Part shown: positions 1 through 8,025 of the stretch, one piece after another | Layout: every line of letters starts with the position of its first letter | How positions within the stretch are numbered: the stretch's first letter is position 1 | Origin: CAYVUV01 sp964455095 | GTDB lineage: Bacteria; Desulfobacterota; Binatia; HRBIN30; CADEER01 | DNA length: 43,957 nt | Direction: 5' to 3' | Assembly (NCBI GenBank): GCA_964455095.1 | Contig: CAYVUV010000237.1 | Coordinates: 1-43,957, forward strand | The notes under the pieces: generated by a model | What the model saw: the letters and a program-made list of their open reading frames with translations, nothing else | Told to the model about the DNA's origin: nothing | The model's database searches: none | Program-made: the position numbers and the translations under genes

Positions 1-1347
1 CACCGCGAGCGCCCGCTCGAAGTGCACCACGGCCTCCTCGTACGCGAGGAGCCGCGTCGCGCGCTCACCGGCGCGCCGGCAGTGCTCCAAGGCACGGCTC
101 GTGGCGCCGACCGGCAGCGACGCGAATGCGTGCCAGGCGAGCGCCGAACGCACGACGTCGAGATCGGCCGCGAAGGCGGCCTCGACCGCCGTGGTGATCG
201 CGTCGTGCCACCGGGCGCGACGTTCGACCGACAGGTCGATCTCGACCGCGGCGCGCACGATGTCGTGCCGGAACTCCCAGTGACCGGTCGCGCCAGGCAC
301 GCGCGTGAGGAGCCCGTCGCGCTCGAGCGTGTCCAGGTGGTCCATCACCCAGGCCGGCGGTCGCTCGAGCACCCGGGCGACGATCGCCGGATCGAAGCGC
401 CGGCCGGCGATCGCCGCAACCTCGAGCACCGCGAGGTAGTGCATGGCCAGCCGTTCTATGCGCAGCCGGATGACCGCCCGGGCCCGCTCGGGCACGAGCA
501 GTGCCGGGTCGACGGTCTCGCCGGATGCGCCGTCGCGCGGGAGCTGGCGGGCGATCTCCTCGAGGAAGAACGCGTTGCCGCCCGTCGCCGCCTGCAGCCG
601 GGCGATCAGCTCCGGCGTGGCAGGCTTCGCCCCCACCGATTCGATCAGCCGCCCCACCTCGTCGTCGTCGAAGCCACGCAGGGCGACGCCCTGGCTCTCC
701 CGCACGAGGTCGGCGAACACCGCCGCGAGTGCCGCTTGCTCGCGCACCTCGGCCTCGCGGTGCGTCCCGACGATCAGGATCGGCAGGTGCCGCAGGCGGC
801 GCGCGACGAAGTGCACCAGCCGCAGCGACGCCTCGTCGGCGGCGTGCAGGTCGTCGAACACCAGACAGAGGGGCCCGCGCGCCGCCGCGCGCTCGAACAG
901 CTGGGCCACCGAATCGAAGAGCGCCAGCCGCAGCGGGTCGGCGCTCGACACCGTCCCGATGGCCGCGGAGGGCGGCGCGGATCCGCGCGACCCCACACCC
1001 GAAGCGAGCAGTGGTTCGACCGCGGCAACGAGCTCCGCCGGGAGCGGGCTCACGCTGGCCTCGCACAGCTGCACGCACTGCCGCAGCACCTGCGTCCAGG
1101 GCCAGTAGGCCGGCTCGCCCCCGCCGGACGAGCACAGGCCCCACATTACGTCCATGGCGTCGACGCGGCGGCCGATCTCCTCGGCGAGGCGGGTCTTGCC
1201 GATGCCCGGCTCGCCGCTCACCAGCACCATGGAGCCGCGGCCGCCCGCGGCGTCGGCCGCCGCCGCCATCAGCGCCTCGAGCGCGAGCGTACGGCCGATG
1301 AAGACCCGAGCTGAACGCGACTGGCCGAGTATGTGCAAACGATCCAC
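1..1347 (-). CDS. AAA-type ATPase regulatory protein (partial, 3' end beyond window)
   Basis: The frame is open from a GTG at 1347-1345 to the window edge, giving 449 residues. An in-frame TAG lies further upstream, and this GTG is the only standard start after it. A Walker A motif, GEPGIGKTR, sits near residues 45-53 and a Walker B, CLVFDDLH, near residues 161-168. This is the predicted-ATPase module (AAA_16 type) found in LuxR/MalT-like and adenylate-cyclase-like signalling proteins. Such proteins usually carry TPR repeats and sometimes a DNA-binding or cyclase domain at the C-terminus, which is missing here, so the output function is unknown. The protein begins almost directly with the 'FIGR' lead-in of the ATPase domain, so there is no N-terminal output domain. 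A decayed paralogue lies just upstream. Confidence 0.85.
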   Translation of the reverse strand, partial: MDRLHILGQSRSARVFIGRTLALEALMAAAADAAGGRGSMVLVSGEPGIGKTRLAEEIGRRVDAMDVMWGLCSSGGGEPAYWPWTQVLRQCVQLCEASVSPLPAELVAAVEPLLASGVGSRGSAPPSAAIGTVSSADPLRLALFDSVAQLFERAAARGPLCLVFDDLHAADEASLRLVHFVARRLRHLPILIVGTHREAEVREQAALAAVFADLVRESQGVALRGFDDDEVGRLIESVGAKPATPELIARLQAATGGNAFFLEEIARQLPRDGASGETVDPALLVPERARAVIRLRIERLAMHYLAVLEVAAIAGRRFDPAIVARVLERPPAWVMDHLDTLERDGLLTRVPGATGHWEFRHDIVRAAVEIDLSVERRARWHDAITTAVEAAFAADLDVVRSALAWHAFASLPVGATSRALEHCRRAGERATRLLAYEEAVVHFERALAV

Positions 1348-1577
1348 CGGGCTATCTAACGCGAAGACCGCAGCTCCAGCGTGGCGATACCCGCAATGCT
1401 ATTCGCGCCAGCGGCGTTCCCGACGAATCGGTCCGCGCCCAGCGCCCGGCGCCGTAGCGCGTAACGGCGGGGCGCGAATATCGGACGAAGGCAATCTCTT
1501 CGAACACGCGCATGAACGGACTGAGAGTTGGGATCTCTACTTGAGCCGTGTGTAACCAGTCAATTGGGGGAAAACCC
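1348..1577. other. Upstream region of the ATPase gene, no gene recognised
   Basis: This stretch probably carries the promoter of the minus-strand ATPase gene. A weak sigma-70-like pair can be read on the minus strand: TTGACT at 1563-1558 and TAGAGA at 1539-1534, 18 bases apart. The second box is a poor match. An 80-codon minus-strand frame here resembles nothing I know. Confidence 0.3.
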
Positions 1578-1772
1578 CTAGTTCCACCCCACACCGCCCA
1601 GGGCGCCGCGCCCGGTTGCGTACATTTCCCGCTGTTCGGCCAGGCACGCCTTGCCGATGCGAAGCTCGCCGCCGAGCAGGATTATTTGCCCGCGACCTTC
1701 GAGCTACGCCGCCAATGCCGCGTCGAGCGCGGCGATCTCGCGGACGCGTCCCGCCAACAGCGTGCGCCGCTC
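1578..1772 (-). pseudogene. Remnant of a second AAA-type ATPase gene
   Basis: Read on the minus strand, this segment gives the typical opening of a predicted-ATPase domain, 'LLAGRVREIAALDAALAA', then an in-frame TAG at 1706-1704. The same frame then continues 'LEGRGQIILLGGELRIGKAC' and 'LAEQ'. This matches the usual '...GRGQ..LLGGEPGIGKTRLAE' pattern, but the Walker A is damaged: GELRIGKA in place of GEPGIGKT. A second stop follows at 1580-1578. One internal stop, a changed P-loop and no remaining body make this a gene relic. It sits directly upstream of an intact paralogue, suggesting decay of a tandem copy. It overlaps the last few bases of the DUF2786-like gene. Confidence 0.6.
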
Positions 1773-2220
1773 ACCTCCCCGCCTCACGACGCGCGCTGGC
1801 GCCGGGCGCTTCCTCCGCCGCATCCGAGCTGTCGGCGTGTAGCGCCTGGGCGATGACGCGCTCGGTGACCTCGTCGAGGTAGGTGCGCAGCGTGGCGGAG
1901 AGCTGCTCGTACTCGGGCCACAGCGTCTCTTCGAGAAAGCGCCGCGGCGCGCGCACCATGACCGTCGTGTGGCGCTGGCCGCGGTAGCGATACGGGCGCA
2001 GCTCGTAGCGGCGCAGCAGGGCGAGGAAGAGCTTGCGCGCCCACATGTCGCCGAGCGTGAAGCGGTATTCGATCGGCGGGCCATCGCCTTCGGTGGCGCG
2101 CAGCCGCGCCAGGATGCGCCGGCGCGCCTCGGCCGCGGCCATGCGCTCGCCGGGGGTGGCCGCGCCGGCGAAGAGGGCTTCGATCAGCGCCAGGCGCTCT
2201 TTCAGACGAGTTTCGTCCAT
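1771..2220 (-). CDS. DUF2786-like hypothetical protein
   Basis: This 149-residue protein starts at ATG 2220-2218 and ends at TGA 1773-1771. The N-terminal 35 residues form an amphipathic segment (RLKERLALIEALFAGAATPG and onward to RRRILARL). This resembles the DUF2786 pattern, a short helical domain of unknown function that precedes other domains. The middle part, with 'RFTLGDMWARKLFLALLRRY' and 'RYRGQRHTTVMVRAP', is basic and looks like a folded, possibly nucleic-acid-binding domain. The C-terminus is acidic and low in complexity. There is no signal peptide or membrane segment, so it is probably cytoplasmic. No strong ribosome binding site precedes the start. The family assignment comes from pattern memory and is tentative. 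Confidence 0.6.
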   Translation of the reverse strand: MDETRLKERLALIEALFAGAATPGERMAAAEARRRILARLRATEGDGPPIEYRFTLGDMWARKLFLALLRRYELRPYRYRGQRHTTVMVRAPRRFLEETLWPEYEQLSATLRTYLDEVTERVIAQALHADSSDAAEEAPGASARREAGR

Positions 2221-2309
2221 GGCAGGGGCGGCACCATAGAGAACGCGACCGGGTACACTCAAGCCCGGTCCGTGGTAGAGAAGGAAAACGCGCGAGGGAG
2301 GACTCTCCA

Positions 2310-2747
2310 ATGATCAAGGGAAGCTGCCTGTGCGGCGGGGCGCAGTTCGCATTGAGCGGCCGCGCGACACCGATTCAGTACTGCCACTGCACGCGCTGTC
2401 GGAAAGCAACTGGCGGCGCCTTCATGGCCGCCCTGGCGGCGCGCACGGATGTGTTCGAATGGCTGCAGGGAGAGGAGCTGATCGCCAGCTACGTCGCGCC
2501 AATCGTCGAGAGCCCGCCGGGTTATCGGCGCGGGTTCTGCCGCATTTGCGGCTCGCCGATGCCGCTGCTCGAACGCGAGCAGCCGTACGTCGTGATCCCG
2601 GCCGGATGCCTCGACGACGACCCCGGCTCGCGCCCCTTTCGACACATCTTCGTCGGCGTCAAGGCGCCCTGGTACGAGATCCACGACACCCTGCCGCAGT
2701 TCCCGGGCCACGTCCTGCCCGAACAACGCCTGCCGCGCAAGGACTGA
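2310..2747 (+). CDS. GFA-family zinc protein (glutathione-dependent formaldehyde-activating-like)
   Basis: This 145-residue protein begins at ATG 2310, preceded by GGGAGGA at 2296-2302. The cysteine layout of the GFA (CENP-V/GFA) fold is complete: 'CLCGGAQF' near residue 6, 'CHCTRCRK' near residue 26, and 'CRICGSPMP' near residue 79. These cysteines bind the two zinc ions of the family. Characterised relatives accelerate adduct formation between glutathione and formaldehyde, but most members have no proven reaction, so a formaldehyde role is only a family-level guess. It is divergent from the DUF2786-like gene by 89 bases and convergent with the BKACE gene. The 120-base ACGAAA repeat follows its stop codon. 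Confidence 0.88.
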   Translation: MIKGSCLCGGAQFALSGRATPIQYCHCTRCRKATGGAFMAALAARTDVFEWLQGEELIASYVAPIVESPPGYRRGFCRICGSPMPLLEREQPYVVIPAGCLDDDPGSRPFRHIFVGVKAPWYEIHDTLPQFPGHVLPEQRLPRKD

Positions 2748-2762
2748 CCTGGACCAAGAGTA

Positions 2763-2885
2763 TGGAACCACGAACGACGCGGAGAATCACGAAACCACGA
2801 AAGCACGAAAGATAAACTCAGACATTTCAAGCCTCTGAATCAGAGTTTCGTGTTTTCGTACTGTCGCGCTTTCGTGATTCTCTGA
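2763..2885 (+). repeat. ACGAAA dispersed element, copy 1
   Basis: Both ends are made of ACGAAA-like words in inverted order. The left side has GAGAATCACGAAACCACGAA and the right side has TTTCGTGTTTTCGTACTGTC and then TTTCGTGATTCTC. Related copies lie at 13166-13285 (same strand) and 28273-28397 (opposite strand). The right half encodes the last codons and stop of the BKACE gene on the minus strand. Confidence 0.8.
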
Positions 2886-3825
2886 CGGTGGCAATTTGTG
2901 GGCAAAGCTCCGGCAGCGCCAGCAATCGCGCCGCATCGCTGCACGATGCCACCGGGCGGCCGATCTGCGCCGCGAGGGCGACGACTTCGCTGACCAGCTC
3001 GGTATTGCTCGGCGTGCGCGGGCCGGCGTAGTCCTCGAGCCCGACGCGCACGTGGCCGCCGCGCTCCAGCGCGGCGCGCGCCAGGCCGCTGGCGACGACG
3101 TCGCCGCCGATGACCGCGACGGCCCACGGCAGCTCACTGCCCGCCAGCATGCTCAGGTAGACGTCGAGCGCCGCGACGGTCGGCGGCAGGCCGAACCCGA
3201 CACCGCCGGCCGCGCCGGTCAGGTAGTCGGCATCACCGCCGAAGTAGAGCTTGACGAACGCGCCCGCTGGAAGGCGCCCGGCGCGGGCGAAGGTGAGCGT
3301 GGTGCGCAGAAAGCCGGGTTCGAAGATGGCGATGCTCGGACCGGCCCGGTGCTGCTCGCACAGATCGGCCGCGTGGCGGATGTCGGCGAAGGTGTTGGTG
3401 TAGACGAAGTCGAAGGCGCCGCCGGGCAGGCCATCCGCGGCCAGCCCGCCGAGGTTCACCGAGCCGGGGTCGAGAATGCTCATGCGCATCAAGCCGCTCT
3501 CGGCGAGCAGCGGGATATGCCCGAAGCGCTGCGCCGCGTCGAGGCCGAAACCGATCGTCGGGTAGACGATCGCGTCGGACCGCTCGCGCAGCAGCGGCCG
3601 CCACGCCTCGAGATAGCGATCGGCCGCGGTGCGCGGGTCGGTGGTGACGCGGTCGATGTGATTGTGGACGATCGCCGCGCCCGCCGCCAGGCAGCGCAGC
3701 GCATCGGCCGCGATCTCCTCCGGCAGCTGCGGCACGTGCGGGTTGCGCTGCTTGGTCGTTACGCCGTTGATGGCCGCCTCGATGATCACCGGGGTCATGC
3801 CGCCATCATTCAAGGCGGACGCCAT
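2827..3825 (-). CDS. BKACE-family enzyme (3-keto-5-aminohexanoate cleavage protein)
   Basis: This 332-residue protein has the hallmarks of the BKACE family: 'VIIEAAINGVTTKQRNPHVP' near the N-terminus, 'GAAIVHNHID' near residue 50, 'FEPGFLRT', and 'VGLED' near the C-terminus. Family members are zinc-dependent TIM-barrel enzymes that condense a beta-keto acid with acetyl-CoA. They yield acetoacetate and a new CoA thioester; the lysine-fermentation enzyme is the founding case. The substrate cannot be read from sequence. ATG 3825 is the longest start, but ATG 3798 ('MTPVIIEAAING') fits the family N-terminus better. The last residues (about KRDSTKTRNSDSEA) and the stop come from the ACGAAA repeat, so the native C-terminus has been replaced or extended. 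Confidence 0.88.
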   Translation of the reverse strand: MASALNDGGMTPVIIEAAINGVTTKQRNPHVPQLPEEIAADALRCLAAGAAIVHNHIDRVTTDPRTAADRYLEAWRPLLRERSDAIVYPTIGFGLDAAQRFGHIPLLAESGLMRMSILDPGSVNLGGLAADGLPGGAFDFVYTNTFADIRHAADLCEQHRAGPSIAIFEPGFLRTTLTFARAGRLPAGAFVKLYFGGDADYLTGAAGGVGFGLPPTVAALDVYLSMLAGSELPWAVAVIGGDVVASGLARAALERGGHVRVGLEDYAGPRTPSNTELVSEVVALAAQIGRPVASCSDAARLLALPELCPQIATVRESRKRDSTKTRNSDSEA

Positions 3826-4179
3826 CTGTCAAACGGCGGGGCAGAGGAAAAATCGACCTCGGGCTTCGGGCTTCAGACTTCAGGGTCCGGAAGACCTGGG
3901 TTCCCGCAGCCTGAGGCCCGCGGTCTGGGGTCCAGGAGAAAATTCCACCGGCTCGCGGAGAAGACTCCCGCGTGGCCTGGTGCATCGGGGCATGGCTCGG
4001 CAGGAGCCTCGCCCTCCCGTTCTCGCTCATGCAAATCCGACAGACGGCTGGGCGAATTAATGCAGCGTCCCACTCAAACATGGCGATGCCGCAGAATTTG
4101 CTCTGGGGCTATGTCAGGAAGTGTCTGCCTCCTTTTTGACCTGGCGCGACGCCAGATGCTCTGCCATGAGGGAGGAACG
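3826..4179. other. Non-coding stretch with repeat fragments
   Basis: No gene is supported here. It holds a CTTCGGGCTTCAGACTTC-like low-complexity tract near 3860-3890. Near 3993-4018 there is one arm of the GAGGCTCC/GGAGCCTC palindromic family, whose two-arm copy lies at 9026-9094. The last 80 bases probably carry the promoter of the downstream hydrolase gene. Confidence 0.5.
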
Positions 4180-5112
4180 GTGAAATTGCAGCATCTTTCG
4201 ATTCACGGACACCGGGTAGCGGTTCGCACCGCGGGCACCGGGCCGGTCGTGTTGCTGATCCACGGCATGGCCGGCAGCTCGCTGACGTGGCGCCATGTCC
4301 TGATGCCGCTGGCGCAGAAGTTCACCGTCGTCGCCCCCGACCTGATCGGACACGGCGAGTCGGGCAAGCCGCGGCGCGGCGAGTACTCGCTCGGCGCGCA
4401 CGCCAACATGCTGCGCGATCTGCTGCATGTGCTCGGCCACGAGCGCGCCACCTTCGTCGGCCAGTCGCTTGGCGGCGGCGTCGCGATGCAGCTGGCCTAC
4501 CAGTATCCCGAGCACTGCGAGCGCCTGGCGCTGGTGGGCAGCGGCGGGCTCGGCCGCGAGGTCAGCATCGTCCTGCGCGCCCTGACGTTCCCGGGCGCCG
4601 AGTACGTCTTCCCCCTCGTCTGTCAGCCGGTGATGCGCGATGTGGGCAATCTGGTGGCGTCCTGGCTCGCGCGCCTCGGCGTGCGCGCGGCGCCGGCGGT
4701 CGAAGAGGTGTGGCGCAGCTACGCGTCGTTGGCCGACGCGGACACGCGCAAGGCGTTCTTCCGCACCCTGCACTCCGTCGTCGACCTCGGCGGGCAGGCA
4801 GTAACGGGCACCGACCGTCTCTACCTGGCTTCGCACGTCCCGACGCTGATCGTCTGGGGCACGGCCGATCCGTTCATCCCCGTCAGCCACGCCTACGACG
4901 CGCGCGATGCCATGCCGGGCAGCCGCCTCGAGATCTTCGAAGACGTCGGCCATTTCCCGCACTGCGAGGATCCCGAGCGTTTCGTCGAGGTGCTCGTCGA
5001 CTTCCTCGCCACCACCAAACCGGCGCACCTCTCCAGCGCCGAGCGCGTCGAGCTCCTGCGCTCACCGCACACGGCGCAGCGCAAGCGCGGCAGCGCGAAG
5101 AAGGCCGCCTAG
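4180..5112 (+). CDS. Alpha/beta-fold hydrolase
   Basis: This 310-residue protein is assigned a GTG start at 4180 because GGAGGA at 4171-4176 lies just upstream. An in-frame ATG at 4156 has no such site, and the frame is open far beyond that. The fold is clear: 'LLIHGMAGSS' (oxyanion loop), nucleophile elbow 'VGQSLGGG' with Ser96, Asp230 in 'GTADPFIP', and His258 in 'DVGHFPH'. The Ser-Asp-His triad is therefore complete. The family includes esterases, lipases and C-C bond hydrolases, and the substrate is unknown. The C-terminal 25 residues are basic (KRGSAKKAA). The TAG stop lies inside the left inverted repeat of a small element at 5109-5241. Confidence 0.88.
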   Translation: MKLQHLSIHGHRVAVRTAGTGPVVLLIHGMAGSSLTWRHVLMPLAQKFTVVAPDLIGHGESGKPRRGEYSLGAHANMLRDLLHVLGHERATFVGQSLGGGVAMQLAYQYPEHCERLALVGSGGLGREVSIVLRALTFPGAEYVFPLVCQPVMRDVGNLVASWLARLGVRAAPAVEEVWRSYASLADADTRKAFFRTLHSVVDLGGQAVTGTDRLYLASHVPTLIVWGTADPFIPVSHAYDARDAMPGSRLEIFEDVGHFPHCEDPERFVEVLVDFLATTKPAHLSSAERVELLRSPHTAQRKRGSAKKAA

Positions 5113-5241
5113 CAGCCCGTTGAAAAACCCTCGATCTGACATCGGACCAGATCCTCCTCTCCCGCATTGCTCGCGGGAGAGGAGGTCCGAGTGATCGTTG
5201 GCGGCTGAAGGGCGGCGCACAGTTCTTCAACGGGCTGCTAG
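5109..5241. mobile_element. MITE-like element with 20-bp terminal inverted repeats
   Basis: The left end CTAGCAGCCCGTTGAAAAAC (5109-5128) and the reverse complement of 5222-5241 match at 19 of 20 bases. The 133-base unit has no coding capacity. Its centre holds a perfect 13-bp stem with a 7-base loop (5153-5165 paired with 5173-5185). Both ends start with CTAG, so a TA target duplication is possible, but no longer target-site duplication is visible. The left end supplies the stop codon of the hydrolase gene. Confidence 0.7.
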
Positions 5242-5336
5242 GGCGGCGGCCGACCGCATCGAGCGCAGCGCGTAAGCCGAGAAGTTCCTCTCCCACCGGG
5301 CGCTTTGCACACAAAGTCACCGTTGAACGGCGCTCT

Positions 5337-5475
5337 GATCGGAGTCGGAATCGGAATCGGTATCGGGATCGAGGGCAACAAAATGAACTGCGGCCTGTTT
5401 CGATCCGATCCGCTACGAACCGCGGAATCCCTCGGACAGGAATCGATTCCGATGCCGATAGCGATTCCGACCCCG
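5337..5475 (+). repeat. GGNATC hexamer inverted-array element, copy A
   Basis: The left arm (5337-5372) is a run of degenerate hexamers such as AGTCGGAATCGGAATCGG. The right arm (5439-5475) is the inverted version, GATTCCGATGCCGATAGC and onward to GACCCCG. About 65 bases of unique DNA lie between, starting with the core GGCAA. Related copies lie at 15438-15551 and 39254-39339. The arms can pair into a long imperfect hairpin. Confidence 0.8.
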
Positions 5476-5520
5476 CCGGGAGAGCCACGCTCGGTGATTC
5501 GTTGAAGAGTTCATTCGATC

Positions 5521-5556
5521 CCCTCACCTAGCCTCTCCCGGAGGGAGAGGAACCTG
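5521..5556. repeat. Single arm of the GGGAGAGG palindromic family
   Basis: CCCTCACCTAGCCTCTCCC followed by GGAGGGAGAGGAA forms a short hairpin. It is one unit of the family seen in pairs at 11033-11192, 11926-12093 and 22736-22914. It lies about 65 bases upstream of the GH8 gene. Confidence 0.6.
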
Positions 5557-5621
5557 AAGGACCGCACTCAGATCCTGCGCTTGGTCGCCGCGCGCCATCT
5601 GTGGTATCGGCCGCGGTACAC

Positions 5622-7490
5622 ATGACGATTTGGCAATCGCGGCGATCGGGTCGGACCGGGCTGCGGCGCGCAGTCGGGACGGCGGTGGCGTTTTTTGGAT
5701 GCGTGGTCGCTGTGCCGGCATCGGCAGCGGTCAACTACCCGTTCGGCTCGCACCCGCTCGCGTACACAGCGGGCAGCATCCGGCCCAACCACGTCAGCCA
5801 GGGCACGCTCGATCAGGCGGTGCGTGATTTCTACGACGCGTGGAAGTCGGCCTACGTCGTCGAGGCCTGTGGCGCCGGGCGCTACGTGGTGGAATCGAAC
5901 ACCGACGCCGGCAACCTGACGGTCTCCGAAGCGCACGGCTACGGCATGATGCTCACTGCGCTGATGGCCGGACACGATCCCGACGCGCGGGCGATTTTCG
6001 ACGGCATGTACGCCTACTTCGGCGCCCATCCGACCGCCACGCACGACCACCTGATGTCGTGGTACCAGAAGCGCAGCTGCGCCGATGACAACGGCAACGA
6101 CAGCGCCTCGGACGGCGACATCGACATCGCCCTGGCGCTGTTGCTCGCCGACAAGCAGTGGGGCAGCTGCGGGCCGATCGACTACCTCGCCGAGGCGCAG
6201 GCGGTGATCGCCGACCTGCTCGACGGCGCCGTCGACACCGCGGGCGAGTACGTGCTGCTCGGCGACTGGGTGACGCCGTCGGACACGCAGTACTATCCGT
6301 CGACGCGCTCGTCGGACTTCATCCCCGGCCACTTCCGCAGCTTCGGCGCGGCGACCAGCGACCCCACGTGGACCGACCTCGTCGACCGCGGCTACACGGT
6401 CTTCGATGCGTTGCAGACCAACCACAGCCCGAGCGCCGGCCTGCTGCCGGACTTCATCCTCAACCCGCTCACCACTCCGGTGCCCGCCGGCGCGATGTTC
6501 CTCGAAGGCGACAACGATGGCGACTACGACTACAACGCCTGCCGCGATCCGTGGCGCGTGGCGACGGACTACCTCGTCACCGGCGACGCGCGCGCCAAGA
6601 CCATCGCGCAGCGTCTCAACACCTTCATCCGCGCCGCGACCGGCAACGACCCCGCCGCCATCCGCAGCGGCTACCAGCTCGACGGTTCGATGAGCGCCGG
6701 GGCCGACTACCTGTCGATGGCGTTCGTCGCGCCGTTCGGCGTCGGGGCGACGGTCGATGCCTCGCATCAGGCGTGGCTGAACGCCATCTGGGACCTCGTC
6801 GACGGCACGCCGCTGCAGAACGAAGGCTACTACGAGAACACGCTCAAGCTGCTCGGCATGCTCGTCATGTCGGGCAACTGGTGGGCGCCGGAAGCCGTCG
6901 CGTCGGGCAGCTGCACGCCGGAAGGCACGGCGCTGTGCACCAACGGCGGCTCGATCCCGTCGCTCGACATCAAGCTCAGCGGGCTCTCGGCGCCGGCCGG
7001 CAACGAGAAGATCAAGGTCAAAGGCTCGCTGTTCTTCGCGCAGGGAGCGGCGGGGCCCAGCCCGCTGTCGTCGGGCGCGCAGATCCGCATCGAGGACGTC
7101 GGCAGCGGCAACGCGGCGCTCTTCGATCTGACCGCGCCGAGCGCAGAGATTCCGCCGCCGTTGGCGCCGACCTGCGACAGCCGCGACGGCTGGAAGGTGC
7201 AAACCGGCAAGTCGCTCTACAAGAATCGCTCGACGGCACTCGATGCGCCGACATGCACAGCGGGCAGCGCGGGCGGTCTGTCCAAACTGCAGCTGCGCCA
7301 GCGCGGCCCGGCCGACTTCGATTTCAAGATCCTCGCCAGGGGCGCCGCGCTGCCGGCAATCGTCGGTCCGGTCCGCCTCACGCTCGTGCTCGGTAGCACG
7401 GCCGCGAGCAGCGCCGCCGGCGAATGCGCCATCTCGGCCGCAATCCCCTGTGTCCCGTCAGGCGACGGCCTGCGCTGCCGCCAACAATAG
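5622..7490 (+). CDS. Secreted glycoside hydrolase family 8 protein
   Basis: This 622-residue protein starts at ATG 5622; a GTG at 5601 is also in frame. Residues 1-36 form a signal peptide (RRSGRTGLRR, a hydrophobic core, then VPASAA). The GH8 domain follows: 'TVSEAHGYGMML' carries the general acid Glu103, and 'SDGDIDIALALLLADKQWG' carries the conserved Asp near residues 164-168. GH8 enzymes hydrolyse beta-1,4 glucan, xylan or chitosan with inversion; the exact substrate cannot be told. After about residue 430 comes a Cys-rich region and a beta-type C-terminal module (KIKVKGSLFF, GWKVQTGKSLYKNR, PVRLTLVLG) that looks like a lineage-specific appended domain. The protein is probably extracellular and supports polysaccharide breakdown together with the GH29 enzyme at 33933. 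Confidence 0.88.
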   Translation: MTIWQSRRSGRTGLRRAVGTAVAFFGCVVAVPASAAVNYPFGSHPLAYTAGSIRPNHVSQGTLDQAVRDFYDAWKSAYVVEACGAGRYVVESNTDAGNLTVSEAHGYGMMLTALMAGHDPDARAIFDGMYAYFGAHPTATHDHLMSWYQKRSCADDNGNDSASDGDIDIALALLLADKQWGSCGPIDYLAEAQAVIADLLDGAVDTAGEYVLLGDWVTPSDTQYYPSTRSSDFIPGHFRSFGAATSDPTWTDLVDRGYTVFDALQTNHSPSAGLLPDFILNPLTTPVPAGAMFLEGDNDGDYDYNACRDPWRVATDYLVTGDARAKTIAQRLNTFIRAATGNDPAAIRSGYQLDGSMSAGADYLSMAFVAPFGVGATVDASHQAWLNAIWDLVDGTPLQNEGYYENTLKLLGMLVMSGNWWAPEAVASGSCTPEGTALCTNGGSIPSLDIKLSGLSAPAGNEKIKVKGSLFFAQGAAGPSPLSSGAQIRIEDVGSGNAALFDLTAPSAEIPPPLAPTCDSRDGWKVQTGKSLYKNRSTALDAPTCTAGSAGGLSKLQLRQRGPADFDFKILARGAALPAIVGPVRLTLVLGSTAASSAAGECAISAAIPCVPSGDGLRCRQQ

Positions 7491-7554
7491 CGCGCGGTCA
7501 TTGCCTCGGCAGGGTTGGTTTACCCTGCCCCTGCGCTGGCCTAGAGTGCGCGGC

Positions 7555-7854
7555 ATGCCAGGCACTGAAGCACCCGCGCCGCCAACGCGGAGCACGCGCA
7601 TCGTCGCCGCGTTCCTGTCCGGGCTCTTCCCCGGCCTGGGCCAGTGGTACCGCGGCGAGAAGAAGAAGGCCGCGCTGTTCGCCATTGGCGGCGTCCTCAC
7701 CGCCTTCGGGCCGATCAGCCCCGGCAACGTCGATATCGACCTCGGCGACCCCGCGACCGGGCTGCGCAACGTGCTGCTCGCCACGCTGCCGTTCATGATC
7801 ATCGCGACGTGGTCGGTGATCGACGCCTACCGCGCCGGATCACCGGTGGCGTAA
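7555..7854 (+). CDS. Small membrane protein with TM2-like motif
   Basis: This 99-residue protein starts at ATG 7555. The motif 'FLSGLFPGLGQWYRGEKKKA', followed by a hydrophobic segment, is the usual opening of TM2/DUF5683-like small membrane proteins. A second hydrophobic segment (LLATLPFMIIATWSVIDAYR) closes the protein, so two membrane helices are likely. Its function is unknown. It follows the GH8 gene by 64 bases on the same strand and may have its own promoter. It converges on the MaoC gene, and the palindromic pair at 7898-7993 between them may act as a two-way terminator. Confidence 0.75.
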   Translation: MPGTEAPAPPTRSTRIVAAFLSGLFPGLGQWYRGEKKKAALFAIGGVLTAFGPISPGNVDIDLGDPATGLRNVLLATLPFMIIATWSVIDAYRAGSPVA

Positions 7855-7897
7855 CGCCTCCGGATCCCCTTCCGGTCCGCCTCCGAATCCCCTCCGG

Positions 7898-7993
7898 TCC
7901 CCCTCCTTTCCAAGGAGGGGCTAGGGGAAGGTTCTGGATGTTCTTCGCCCGGAGACTACCTCCCCCTGGCCCCCTCCTTGGAAAGGAGGGGGA
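7898..7993. repeat. CCTCCTTNCCAAGGAGG element, short pair 1
   Basis: Two 35-36-base units face each other. The left (7898-7932) centres on CCTCCTTTCCAAGGAGG and the right (7958-7993) on CCTCCTTGGAAAGGAGG. Each unit is itself a hairpin with a flanking tail. About 25 bases separate them. The ends match those that enclose the DUF559 gene at 26204-26643. Confidence 0.85.
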
Positions 7994-8025
7994 AGACGGC
8001 GCCGGCCCCCCGCACCACCTGGACC

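Noticed and set aside
22..1314. Long plus-strand frame over the first gene.
   Set aside because: The minus strand carries clear Walker A and B motifs; the plus frame is a low-complexity shadow.
2896..4179. Upstream extension of the hydrolase frame.
   Set aside because: It is antisense to the BKACE gene and has no domain; the ribosome binding site at 4171 supports the start at 4180.
5153..5185. Perfect 13-bp hairpin as a rho-independent terminator of the hydrolase gene.
   Set aside because: There is no T-run after the stem and the hairpin lies at the centre of an element with terminal inverted repeats.
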